From G039029935 sp039029935 (GTDB lineage: Bacteria > Chloroflexota > Anaerolineae > Caldilineales > Caldilineaceae): a stretch of DNA of 5,995 nucleotides. Numbering within the stretch: the first letter of the stretch is position 1; every line of letters starts with the position of its first letter. The notes under the pieces were generated by a model. It was not told the origin of the DNA. It made no database searches and worked only from the letters and a program-made list of their open reading frames with translations. The translations under genes were made by a program, and so were the position numbers. The stretch is from the NCBI GenBank assembly GCA_039029935.1, contig JBCCFC010000873.1, forward strand, positions 1 to 5,995. Direction: 5' to 3'. Shown here in pieces: positions 1 to 5,741 of this stretch.

Positions 1-653
1 CGAATTTCCCCTTTGTCTCTGCCACCAGCGACGGCCCGGGAAGAGAGAATATACCCCGGTGCGATTGCGTTGACATTGATTCCGTAGGGACCCAGTTCCG
101 CGGCCAGCGTGCGGGTGTATTGGATTACCCCAGCTTTGGCAACTTTGTACGACATACCGTTCGGATCCCGTCCGCTCCACATGCCCGCTTGCGAGGCGAC
201 AGTAACAATGCGACCCGAACGAGCAGCCATCATGGGTCGAGCTGCGGCCTGGCAGCAGAAGATCGTACCAGTCAGATTTACATCCATGATAAAACGGGTA
301 TGCTCCGACGGCGCTGTTGCGGCTGAGTGTTGGGGCGGTGGTTTCAGAAACCCACCAGCATTGGTGACAAGAATATCCAGTCGACCAAAGGTACCCATCA
401 CCTCTTCTACCATGCCATTGACCGCATCTTCATCCGTCACATCGGCTTCGATACCCAAGGCACGCCGCCCCAGCCCTTCGACTTCGGCCATCACCGATGC
501 GGCACCCAACTCCTCATCAAACTCCTGAGCGGCGTTAAGGTCCACGTCGTTGACGACAACATCTGCGCCCAATTTTGCTAGGTGCAGCACATAGGCCCGT
601 CCCAAACCTCGGGCACCGCCAGTTACCAGGGCAACTTTCCCTGCGAGTTTCAT
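1..653 (-). CDS. Short-chain dehydrogenase/reductase (SDR), C-terminus cut by the window edge
   Basis: A classical SDR, a cytoplasmic NAD(P)(H)-dependent oxidoreductase acting on an alcohol or ketone. Seen: 217 full codons read from the ATG at 653-651. The glycine-rich cofactor loop TGGARGLG is at residues 11-18, an acidic residue (Asp36) ends the second strand and favours NAD over NADP, and TNAGG is at 97-101. The catalytic set is Asn126 (DVNLTG), Ser154 (VASQAG), Tyr169 and Lys173 (YKVAK), followed by the conserved PG at 199-200. All four catalytic residues are present, so the enzyme is probably active. The family usually has about 250 residues, so about 35-45 C-terminal residues, including the substrate-binding end, lie beyond position 1. 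The start is supported by AGGAGG at 658-663, four bases before the ATG. It lies downstream of the hydrolase on the same strand, across a 287-nt gap with a large palindrome. The family is certain; the substrate is unknown. Confidence 0.95.
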   Translation of the reverse strand, partial: MKLAGKVALVTGGARGLGRAYVLHLAKLGADVVVNDVDLNAAQEFDEELGAASVMAEVEGLGRRALGIEADVTDEDAVNGMVEEVMGTFGRLDILVTNAGGFLKPPPQHSAATAPSEHTRFIMDVNLTGTIFCCQAAARPMMAARSGRIVTVASQAGMWSGRDPNGMSYKVAKAGVIQYTRTLAAELGPYGINVNAIAPGYILSSRAVAGGRDKGEI

Positions 654-657
654 ATTT

Positions 658-663
658 CCTCCT
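658..663 (-). promoter_or_regulatory. Ribosome binding site of the SDR gene
   Basis: A perfect AGGAGG on the minus strand with a short 4-base spacer (AAAT) to the ATG. It fixes the start of the SDR, whose reading frame is open and has no other well-placed start nearby. Confidence 0.8.
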
Positions 664-678
664 ATTGTTGTAATCACA

Positions 679-708
679 GATATAGACTCTCTGGTAAGTC
701 TAAAGCAA
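679..708 (-). promoter_or_regulatory. Possible promoter of the SDR gene with an internal inverted repeat
   Basis: On the minus strand TTGCTT (703-708) and TATATC (679-684) are separated by 18 bases, a weak sigma70-like match (3/6 and 4/6). An inverted repeat, TAGACT N8 AGTCTA (683-702), fills the spacer between the two boxes, where a repressor could block polymerase. The leader to the ATG would be about 20 nt. Promoter strength and operator role are inferred from spacing only. The alternative is that the SDR is read through from the hydrolase gene. Confidence 0.25.
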
Positions 709-710
709 TG

Positions 711-845
711 GCAAAAAGGCAAAAGTCACACATGAGTAAAGCCCACCGCCCTAAAAGGACGGCCTACGAGCAATGATCGCCTCTGACGTAGCCCGTCCAT
801 TCTGGGCGGGGCGTTTGCTGTTACGCGTGACTTTTGCCTTTTTGC
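711..845. repeat. Long imperfect palindrome with 19-bp perfect arms (MITE-like or large hairpin)
   Basis: The outer arms 711-729 and 827-845 are perfect 19-base inverted repeats (gcaaaaaggcaaaagtcac and its complement). The inner arms 746-768 and 787-809 pair at 19 of 23 positions, including CCGCCC/GGGCGG, GGACGG/CCGTCC and CTACG/CGTAG. This leaves an 18-base loop at 769-786. The pairing continues weakly outward to TA dinucleotides at 701-702 and 851-852. A non-coding element of this size with terminal inverted repeats and TA at each end fits a miniature inverted-repeat transposable element of the Tc1/mariner-IS630 type. It could instead be a hairpin that terminates or processes a transcript running from the hydrolase into the SDR. 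No longer target duplication is visible and the arms do not end in a clean U-run, so both readings are open. Confidence 0.7.
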
Positions 846-940
846 GTTTTTACTGTCATAGGCTGTTTTCCTTTTTATATCCGCCCACAACGAGGTATGT
901 CTAGCCGACTGTAATGGCGGGTCATGATGATGGCTTACCT
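846..940. other. Remainder of the intergenic gap between the palindrome and the hydrolase stop
   Basis: The sequence between the palindrome and the hydrolase stop codon (TAG at 941-943) is non-coding. Only very short open frames of 12-16 codons occur on the minus strand. No canonical terminator with a stem and U-run is visible for the hydrolase gene, leaving the palindrome as the only strong structure downstream of it. Confidence 0.5.
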
Positions 941-3202
941 CTACCCCTGCCCGTTCAACACAATCGTCACATCCGCCTCTCGTTCCGGCGGTGTGACGGT
1001 TAAACCCTGCAACTCACCATTGACATAGCGACCTTCAATGATCGTCTGATAGGGTGCATGGAGCTTAAAGGCAACGTCCCAATCCGCAGGCCACGCAGGA
1101 AAGAGATAGATGTGCTGACCATCACATTGGAGCAGCATGGTCTGGAGCGTCGTGGCGAGAACGCCGCCGTGACATTGGTCGGGAAACCAGTCGAAGTTTG
1201 GTCCCCAGAAAGCCGGAAAGCGAGACTGATTGGGCATTGCGCGTTCAGGGTCAGAACTCGCCAACGCATCGTGATTCTGTAAACGGGCGCGCTGGACCAA
1301 GGCAGTACGTGCTTCTTCGGCCAAACCAAGATAGGTCATAAACAGATCATCCTGTCGCCAACCAAAGTGACCTTGTGGGTTGCGGTGTTCCAACGCGGCC
1401 AGTCCCAAGTGGATATCCGGTCGATTAAAGGCGATCAGGCGAAACGGAAAGACAGCGTACAGTTCGGGGTGTTCAACATTGCGCAAGTCGTCAAAGACAG
1501 CGGCTGGTGCCAGCATCGGGGTCCCATCTACCTCGTGGATAGGCAATTCAGGCACTTTTTGTTGCAGAACCTGCCAACGATTGCGCTGTTCAGGCTTTAT
1601 GTGCGCATCTGGCAAGTTGAGTAAGCGGGCGATAACTGCCTGTAGCCCAGCGACCTCGGACATGGGATTTGTACACTCCCACCACGTTTCCAATGCTTGA
1701 GAGGGGTGCATGACCAACTTGCCCGCCTCATCGGTGGGGTAGAAATGGTCAAAAAAGATCAGAATCTGTTCTGCATAGGGCAGGAGCATGTCCTGTAAAA
1801 AGGCGTGATCGTCAATGTGGTCAACATAATCCAGCATCAGCCAGATTAACTCTAATCCGCCAACCCACTCCCATTTGTGATAGCCACTTTCCTGCAAGGG
1901 GTCATCGCGCTCGGCAAAAGGCCCCCATCCATACGATTCGGTGAAGACATCGCCCCAAAAGTAGACGCACTCGGAGAAAAAGATGCCGTCGTACCCAAAG
2001 TACGTCTGAGTGCGATACCGCCAAAGGTCAAACAGATCACGGGCATACATCTGGAAGAGCGGTTGTAGCAGCTCAAAGTCACCCGCTGCACACATGCTAA
2101 AATAGGGCAGCCGCGTGTTTTGCCACCAATAGCCACCACCCCAACGGCGATAATCGGCATCCCCGGGTTTGTCGGGATAAGGCACATTGAAGATTGACCC
2201 GTTAAACTTGATGGGATAGACCCCTCGACCCGCACATGCTTGCAGATACCGCTGAAGGGCATACGCTTGGCTGACAAAGGTCGCATCATCATCACCCGCT
2301 GGACTGGTAACGTGAATCCAACTCCGCGCCCAGAACTCTTGCCACCACTGCTCGTGGGCCGTGCGCTGTTCCGCCAAAGACATTTGCTCGCTTTGCACCA
2401 AAATCGCCTCAATCCCGTCTAACCACTGCTCAGGCGTCACCGGATGTTGCGTCAAGACAGGCATCTGGAAGGTGTGCGTGGTTGCGGCTGATGACTGAAG
2501 ATGGTGGTCGTCCACACGCACCCCGTTCTCCGCCTGAATGACGACCCCAAAAATACGGTCAAGCAAGGGGTCAGGTCGCTCAAACGCAGACAAGCCCTGC
2601 TGTTCAGCGGTCAAGGCTGGGCCAACCGATTTGCGGTTATGATGATACCAGCCAATGCGATGCGGCTGTTGCGTCAGCAGAGTATCTGGCTCGACCACAG
2701 TCGGTTCGTGTTGATGGTTTGGCTGTGAGCGGTCCAGCATGATGTCACTGATCTCAATTTCGGGCAAGGTGGTGGGGTCCGTGCGCCACATCTCGATAGC
2801 CGCGGTAACCGTTCGAGGACGAGCACTGTCTATTGTTAGGTGGATGAGAGGCTGGTTGGCATCAACCCAGAGCCGGAGGGTGACAGGATCATCTGCCTCG
2901 TCACCTGACGCACCTTCTACCTGCGCACCATACTGCACAACCATCGTCCCTGATTCCAGATGCAAAGTTTGGGCAAAGGAAGCCAGTGATGGCATCGGTT
3001 CTAGCATGATGCGAATGCGCCCCACCTTGAGCAGACGACCATTATCGCCCCAACTATCGGTTTTGCTGATGTAGAAGCGGAGATCGCCGTTTGGTTCAAC
3101 CCACGCGTTGAGGCCGATGTCGCCATTGCCGAGGGGCATGGAGCCGTTGGCATCCTCGCTGGGTGTTGTCCATGTGATGTTGTATTGGTGTGTGTCTGTC
3201 AT
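941..3202 (-). CDS. DUF5703-type glycoside hydrolase, related to the GH95/GH65 (alpha/alpha)6-barrel group
   Basis: A 753-residue protein that I read as a carbohydrate-active enzyme cleaving a glycosidic bond. Seen: the N-terminal beta-sandwich starts with the hallmark SMPLGNGDIGLNAWVE (21-36) and FYISKTDSW (43-51), typical of DUF5703. A helical barrel covers about 300-690 with aromatic-rich motifs GGGYWWQNTRLPYF (355-368) and SQALETWWECTNPMSE (501-516). Glu505 is a plausible catalytic acid by analogy with GH95, and FWGPNFDWFPDQCHGG (666-681) follows. The C-terminal domain carries LFPAWPADWDVAFKL (700-714), resembling the LLPALP..W segment of GH95 alpha-L-fucosidases. There is no signal peptide or lipobox, so it is predicted cytoplasmic and would act on imported oligosaccharides or glycosides. 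AAGGAC at 3208-3213 lies five bases before the ATG. It diverges from the dioxygenase gene. Substrate specificity is not readable; an alpha-fucosidase or galactosidase activity is only a guess. Confidence 0.85.
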   Translation of the reverse strand: MTDTHQYNITWTTPSEDANGSMPLGNGDIGLNAWVEPNGDLRFYISKTDSWGDNGRLLKVGRIRIMLEPMPSLASFAQTLHLESGTMVVQYGAQVEGASGDEADDPVTLRLWVDANQPLIHLTIDSARPRTVTAAIEMWRTDPTTLPEIEISDIMLDRSQPNHQHEPTVVEPDTLLTQQPHRIGWYHHNRKSVGPALTAEQQGLSAFERPDPLLDRIFGVVIQAENGVRVDDHHLQSSAATTHTFQMPVLTQHPVTPEQWLDGIEAILVQSEQMSLAEQRTAHEQWWQEFWARSWIHVTSPAGDDDATFVSQAYALQRYLQACAGRGVYPIKFNGSIFNVPYPDKPGDADYRRWGGGYWWQNTRLPYFSMCAAGDFELLQPLFQMYARDLFDLWRYRTQTYFGYDGIFFSECVYFWGDVFTESYGWGPFAERDDPLQESGYHKWEWVGGLELIWLMLDYVDHIDDHAFLQDMLLPYAEQILIFFDHFYPTDEAGKLVMHPSQALETWWECTNPMSEVAGLQAVIARLLNLPDAHIKPEQRNRWQVLQQKVPELPIHEVDGTPMLAPAAVFDDLRNVEHPELYAVFPFRLIAFNRPDIHLGLAALEHRNPQGHFGWRQDDLFMTYLGLAEEARTALVQRARLQNHDALASSDPERAMPNQSRFPAFWGPNFDWFPDQCHGGVLATTLQTMLLQCDGQHIYLFPAWPADWDVAFKLHAPYQTIIEGRYVNGELQGLTVTPPEREADVTIVLNGQG

Positions 3203-3207
3203 AAAAC

Positions 3208-3213
3208 GTCCTT
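3208..3213 (-). promoter_or_regulatory. Ribosome binding site of the glycoside hydrolase gene
   Basis: AAGGAC on the minus strand, five bases upstream of the ATG at 3202-3200. It agrees with the start implied by the conserved N-terminal strand, which begins within ten residues of this Met. Confidence 0.6.
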
Positions 3214-3214
3214 A

Positions 3215-3234
3215 TTGATTATCCTCACTATCAA
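3215..3234. promoter_or_regulatory. Possible operator, TTGAT-N10-ATCAA
   Basis: A 20-base dyad with 5-base arms (3215-3219 and 3230-3234) in the leader of the hydrolase gene, downstream of its likely promoter. The size and symmetry suit a dimeric helix-turn-helix repressor, but arms of this length occur by chance in AT-rich DNA. Treat it as a weak candidate. Confidence 0.2.
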
Positions 3235-3279
3235 AATAGAAGGATTGTGGTATTGAGACATCATCAATCCAACTTAATT

Positions 3280-3307
3280 TCTATAATCATTTCAACTGTC
3301 ACCTCAA
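3280..3307 (-). promoter_or_regulatory. Likely sigma70-type promoter of the glycoside hydrolase gene
   Basis: On the minus strand TTGAGG (3302-3307) and TATAGA (3280-3285) are separated by 16 bases in an AT-rich stretch. Transcription would start near 3273, giving a leader of about 70 nt. It is placed back to back with the promoter of the dioxygenase gene, so the two could share an activator or repressor. Confidence 0.4.
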
Positions 3308-3389
3308 GTTATACCCCGATTTTTTGAGATCGCAGTCACCTCTCTGGCATTATCAAGCACCACAAGATTGGTGTCCTCTTTGGCGTTGG

Positions 3390-3418
3390 TTGAGTATCTG
3401 CTCATTCTACGGTATGAT
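3390..3418 (+). promoter_or_regulatory. Likely sigma70-type promoter of the dioxygenase gene
   Basis: TTGAGT (3390-3395), a 17-base spacer and TATGAT (3413-3418) match the -35 (4/6) and -10 (5/6) consensus at ideal spacing. Transcription would begin near 3425, about 60 nt before the ATG at 3486. That argues against any upstream start in the same frame (3324 or 3414). A small dyad, CACCA-N6-TGGTG (3358-3373), lies just upstream of the -35 box and could bind a regulator. Confidence 0.5.
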
Positions 3419-3467
3419 ACTGAAATCTACGATAGTTGTCAATGTGAAGACAAAAGTTCAAGAATTG

Positions 3468-3473
3468 AAGGAG
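3468..3473 (+). promoter_or_regulatory. Ribosome binding site of the dioxygenase gene
   Basis: AAGGAG, 12 bases before the ATG at 3486. The spacer is longer than usual, but it is the only purine-rich site that suits this frame and it lies downstream of the predicted transcription start. A second in-frame ATG at 3492 would be 18 bases away and is less likely. A TTG at 3474 directly abuts the site and is too close. Confidence 0.5.
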
Positions 3474-3485
3474 TTGACACCAAGC

Positions 3486-4412
3486 ATGAACATGTCAATA
3501 TCACCGACCTTTTCAGGTCAACCAATGGATAGTTCGCCACAGGCGTTCGGTGAATTACGGGCATCAAACGATGTGCTAGCGGATGCCCCAGCATTACATC
3601 GCCGTTTTGACGAGGATGGGTATCTTTATCTCCCCGGTCTGCTTGACCGTGAGGAAGTTGCAGCGGCGCGCCATGCCACGATGACGCGACTTGATGCGCT
3701 GGGCTATCTCGACCCCGCCTTTCCGTTGATGGATGGGGTTGCCCATGAAGCCTATGAGGGAGCCTTTATGCCAGAGCTTGCCAAGGACAACCCGCCTGTA
3801 TTAAAGGTCCTCTATGATGGGGCGATGATGGCGTGTTATGAACACGATTTTGGTGAGGCCGTGCGTCATTTTGACTATACATGGTGTCGTGCCAAAGCAC
3901 CGGGGGAAAAGACGGCGACCAGCCCCCATTGTGACATTGTGTTTATGGGGCGAGGCACAAAGCAACTCTTGACAAGCTGGACGCCCTTGGGCGATGTCCC
4001 CTTAGAGATGGGGGGACTGATGATTTTGGAGAAGTCGCATCAATTGGATGAGGTCAAAGCCACCTATGGTCAGCTTGATGTGGATGCCTATTGCACCAAT
4101 TATGATGATGCCACCGAGATCGAAGCGGGAGACAAACAATGGCAACAACCGCAGGGTGGCTCCTATGCACAAGATGCCATCGCCACCCGCACCAAGTTTG
4201 AGCGACGCTGGTTGACGGCTGACTACAAAAAGGGTGATGTCCTCATTTTTGGCATGTATACCATGCACGCCAGCATGGACAACCAGACCAATCGTATCAG
4301 GATTTCGACCGACACGCGCTATCAACGTGCGTCTGAGCCTGTGGATGAGCGTTGGGTTGGTGAGAATCCGATTGCGCATGGCCTTGCCAGTAAGCGGGGG
4401 ATGATATGTTAA
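3486..4412 (+). CDS. Phytanoyl-CoA dioxygenase (PhyH) family Fe(II)/2-oxoglutarate oxygenase
   Basis: A 308-residue protein expected to hydroxylate or oxidise a small organic substrate in the cytoplasm, using Fe(II), O2 and 2-oxoglutarate. Seen: the N-terminal FDEDGYLYLPGLLDREEV (41-58), typical of PhyH proteins, and the metal-binding pair His148 and Asp150 in SPHCDIVF. The distal His261 is in MYTMHASMDN, and Arg272, eleven residues later, is placed as the 2-oxoglutarate-binding Arg is in PhyH. All iron and cosubstrate ligands are present, so it is probably active. The frame stays open back to 3324, but the extra 54 codons give a Trp-rich, unconserved sequence lying upstream of and over the predicted promoter, so the start at 3486 is preferred. 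Bacterial PhyH proteins act on many substrates (natural products, ectoine, phosphonates, lipids), and nothing here fixes this one. Divergence from the hydrolase suggests a shared metabolic context. Confidence 0.9.
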   Translation: MNMSISPTFSGQPMDSSPQAFGELRASNDVLADAPALHRRFDEDGYLYLPGLLDREEVAAARHATMTRLDALGYLDPAFPLMDGVAHEAYEGAFMPELAKDNPPVLKVLYDGAMMACYEHDFGEAVRHFDYTWCRAKAPGEKTATSPHCDIVFMGRGTKQLLTSWTPLGDVPLEMGGLMILEKSHQLDEVKATYGQLDVDAYCTNYDDATEIEAGDKQWQQPQGGSYAQDAIATRTKFERRWLTADYKKGDVLIFGMYTMHASMDNQTNRIRISTDTRYQRASEPVDERWVGENPIAHGLASKRGMIC

Positions 4413-4437
4413 GTTAGAATGAGCACATCCTGAGGAC

Positions 4438-4458
4438 AAAAAACTCGCCACTTTTGGC
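4438..4458 (-). terminator. Weak rho-independent terminator for the 65/280-residue operon
   Basis: On the minus strand GCCA-AAAG-TGGC (4458-4447) is followed three bases later by six T residues (4443-4438), about 100 nt past the stop of the 280-residue gene. The stem is only four pairs, so efficiency is doubtful. No terminator is visible for the convergent dioxygenase gene within 4413-4558. Confidence 0.3.
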
Positions 4459-4558
4459 TGCTATCCGGCAAACCTCTGTTCCTCAACTGATGAAAGATTT
4501 GGGAATTGAATCACCCGGCAGCGCGATAAAATAGAAAAGCAAATGTTTGGAAACCCTA

Positions 4559-5401
4559 TCATGCCCGTATCCGACACGATTCCACAAATTGCCACATCGG
4601 ATAACGCCCGTCAACCCGCTCAACCATGTCCAAACGGGTCAGCAGGGCAAGCGAAGTCTGTATCTCTTTGTCGGTCAACTCGTCCAGCCCATACGCAGTG
4701 CGCTCTTGGTTGATGCGGGCAAACACCTCATGCTCCTTGGCGGGATGATGGGGACGTCCACAGGCATGGAGTAGCCCCCAAAAGACGGTGGCCTCCTGTT
4801 CGTTGATGGAGACTTCGGCCAAGTTCTGTAATTCCAGTGCCGCCACGAGGACACCAAGGGTCAACAGCAGAGGATTAGGCTGTGCCAGATTGATGGCCGC
4901 ACCCGCGCCAAACATTAGCAAGCTTTTATAATCCAGTGTGATGTTTTTGGCGCGGACGAGTTTCCCACCATCCACACCGCCTTTGTCAATTTCGACCGTG
5001 CGAAAGGCCTCTTCATCGGGGATAGATTCAGTCACTGAAATCACCTGTAACGCCGCATTCAACACCTGTTCAACTTGCGACGCATCCACATCATTGAGAC
5101 TGGACTGCTTGGCCGCATCCATAAGCAGCGGGTGAACAGCCTCTCGCACCTCGGCCATCTGATAGAGTTCGGTCTGCACACGGGTCCGTGCCTCGGCATA
5201 GGGCGCGATGGCCTCCATCAGTTGGGCTGTGTGCAGCCACTGTTCTGTCATATCCTCTGCCCGCGCCAATGCCGCCACATGGGTTTGAATGGTTTCACCG
5301 ACCGCTTGCCAGCCCGACTCGCCAATCAGTGTTGGTAACTGGTCGGATAGATGTTGAAATGCGGTTAAGACGTTTTGCGGGTTGATGTTGTTTGAAGACA
5401 T
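4559..5401 (-). CDS. Unrecognised 280-residue protein: helical N-terminus, hydrophobic middle, winged-helix-like C-terminus
   Basis: I do not recognise the family. Seen: residues 1-120 are rich in Ala, Gln, Glu and Leu and look helical, possibly coiled-coil (about 40-95). A short basic stretch, GGKLVRAKN (145-153), precedes a hydrophobic segment at about 160-190 (LLMFGAGAAINLA, then PLLLTLGVLVAALEL). It could be one or two membrane-associated helices or a buried hairpin. The C-terminus (about 199-273) resembles a winged helix: helix EATVFWGLLHACG, helix EHEVFARINQERTAYG, helix TDKEIQTSLALLTRLDMV and a wing VERVDGRYPMW. No catalytic motif is seen. It starts three bases after the stop of the 65-residue gene, with AAGGA inside the end of that gene, so the two are translationally coupled. 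A regulator or adaptor that reads DNA, RNA or a partner protein is possible, but this rests on fold impression only. Confidence 0.8.
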   Translation of the reverse strand: MSSNNINPQNVLTAFQHLSDQLPTLIGESGWQAVGETIQTHVAALARAEDMTEQWLHTAQLMEAIAPYAEARTRVQTELYQMAEVREAVHPLLMDAAKQSSLNDVDASQVEQVLNAALQVISVTESIPDEEAFRTVEIDKGGVDGGKLVRAKNITLDYKSLLMFGAGAAINLAQPNPLLLTLGVLVAALELQNLAEVSINEQEATVFWGLLHACGRPHHPAKEHEVFARINQERTAYGLDELTDKEIQTSLALLTRLDMVERVDGRYPMWQFVESCRIRA

Positions 5402-5404
5402 CTG

Positions 5405-5602
5405 TTATTCCTTTTGGCGATTATTTGGTTTGTTGGTCGTTTCGACCGTATCTATAATGCCGTGTGTATCCTGATTGAATAGCAACTCAAAGAAGCTACT
5501 TGTGGGTATTTCTCCAGTTTGCTGAGATGAACGGTCAATATAATCGTTTATCAGTGAAATAAATTCGTCATAAGACATTTCACTTATCAGTTTGTCAGAC
5601 AT
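5405..5602 (-). CDS. Small acidic 65-residue protein, first gene of a coupled pair
   Basis: Unrecognised. Seen: 65 residues starting at the ATG 5602-5600, preceded by AGGAG with a five-base spacer. The middle looks like two amphipathic helices (MSYDEFISLINDYIDRSS, then TSSFFELLF), followed by a polar tail rich in Thr, Asn and Lys. There is no signal peptide and no Cys or His cluster. The frame is open to 5692, but the longer starts have worse sites: the ATG at 5632 directly abuts its purine stretch, and the extra N-terminus has an unrelated, Trp/Gly-rich composition. The TAA stop is three bases before the ATG of the 280-residue gene, and the ribosome site for that gene lies in the last codons here. 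The size, acidity and coupling fit a partner, antitoxin-like or adaptor subunit of the downstream protein. That is inference from arrangement only. Confidence 0.65.
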   Translation of the reverse strand: MSDKLISEMSYDEFISLINDYIDRSSQQTGEIPTSSFFELLFNQDTHGIIDTVETTNKPNNRQKE

Positions 5603-5684
5603 GCTGGCTCCTGCATTGAACTCTATCCCCATTCCTTCGCGACCTACACCCCATGAAACGTAAATCCAGCCCAATAATACGGGG

Positions 5685-5715
5685 CAGACCACCCTGGGAA
5701 TGAATTCCCAGTCTG
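5685..5715. repeat. Hairpin A with a TGAA loop
   Basis: CTGGGAA (5694-5700), the loop TGAA (5701-5704) and TTCCCAG (5705-5711) form a seven-pair stem. It is extended by CAGA (5685-5688) with TCTG (5712-5715) across a five-base bulge. It lies about 90 bases upstream of the 65-residue gene. No U-run follows on either strand, so it is not a canonical terminator. Confidence 0.7.
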
Positions 5716-5723
5716 ATATGCGA

Positions 5724-5741
5724 AACGTGATGAATCACGTT
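5724..5741. repeat. Hairpin B with a TGAA loop
   Basis: AACGTGA (5724-5730), loop TGAA (5731-5734) and TCACGTT (5735-5741) make a perfect seven-pair stem. Its loop starts exactly 30 bases after that of hairpin A and has the same four bases, although the stem sequences differ. No U-run follows on either strand. Confidence 0.7.

Noticed and set aside
109..528. A 139-codon open frame on the plus strand
   Set aside because: It lies wholly antisense to the SDR, whose frame carries all the catalytic motifs. The plus-strand translation is Ser/Pro/Arg-rich and low in complexity, as expected for a shadow.
708..776. Short basic 22-codon frame MAKRQKSHMSKAHRPKRT.. beginning in the left palindrome arm
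   Set aside because: There is no convincing ribosome site, and the sequence is dictated by the inverted repeat. It is more likely chance within the palindrome.
824..862. 12-codon minus-strand frame MTVKTQKGKSHA in the right palindrome arm with AAAAGGAAA upstream
   Set aside because: A purine stretch is present, but the peptide is too short to judge and is again made by the repeat arm.
1852..2412. A 186-codon minus-strand frame inside the hydrolase gene
   Set aside because: It overlaps the well-supported hydrolase frame on the same strand and has a skewed Arg/Ser/Pro composition and no recognisable domain.
4002..4451. A 149-codon minus-strand frame opposite the dioxygenase
   Set aside because: It is antisense to the region with the distal iron-binding His and the Arg ligand of the PhyH protein. 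No ribosome site or known motif is present.
5603..5692. N-terminal extension of the 65-residue protein to 95 residues
   Set aside because: The upstream start lacks a well-spaced ribosome site, the extra residues differ in composition, and AGGAG sits correctly before the ATG at 5602.
5685..5741. Hairpins A and B as rho-independent terminators
   Set aside because: Neither is followed by a T-run on either strand, and no gene ends next to them.
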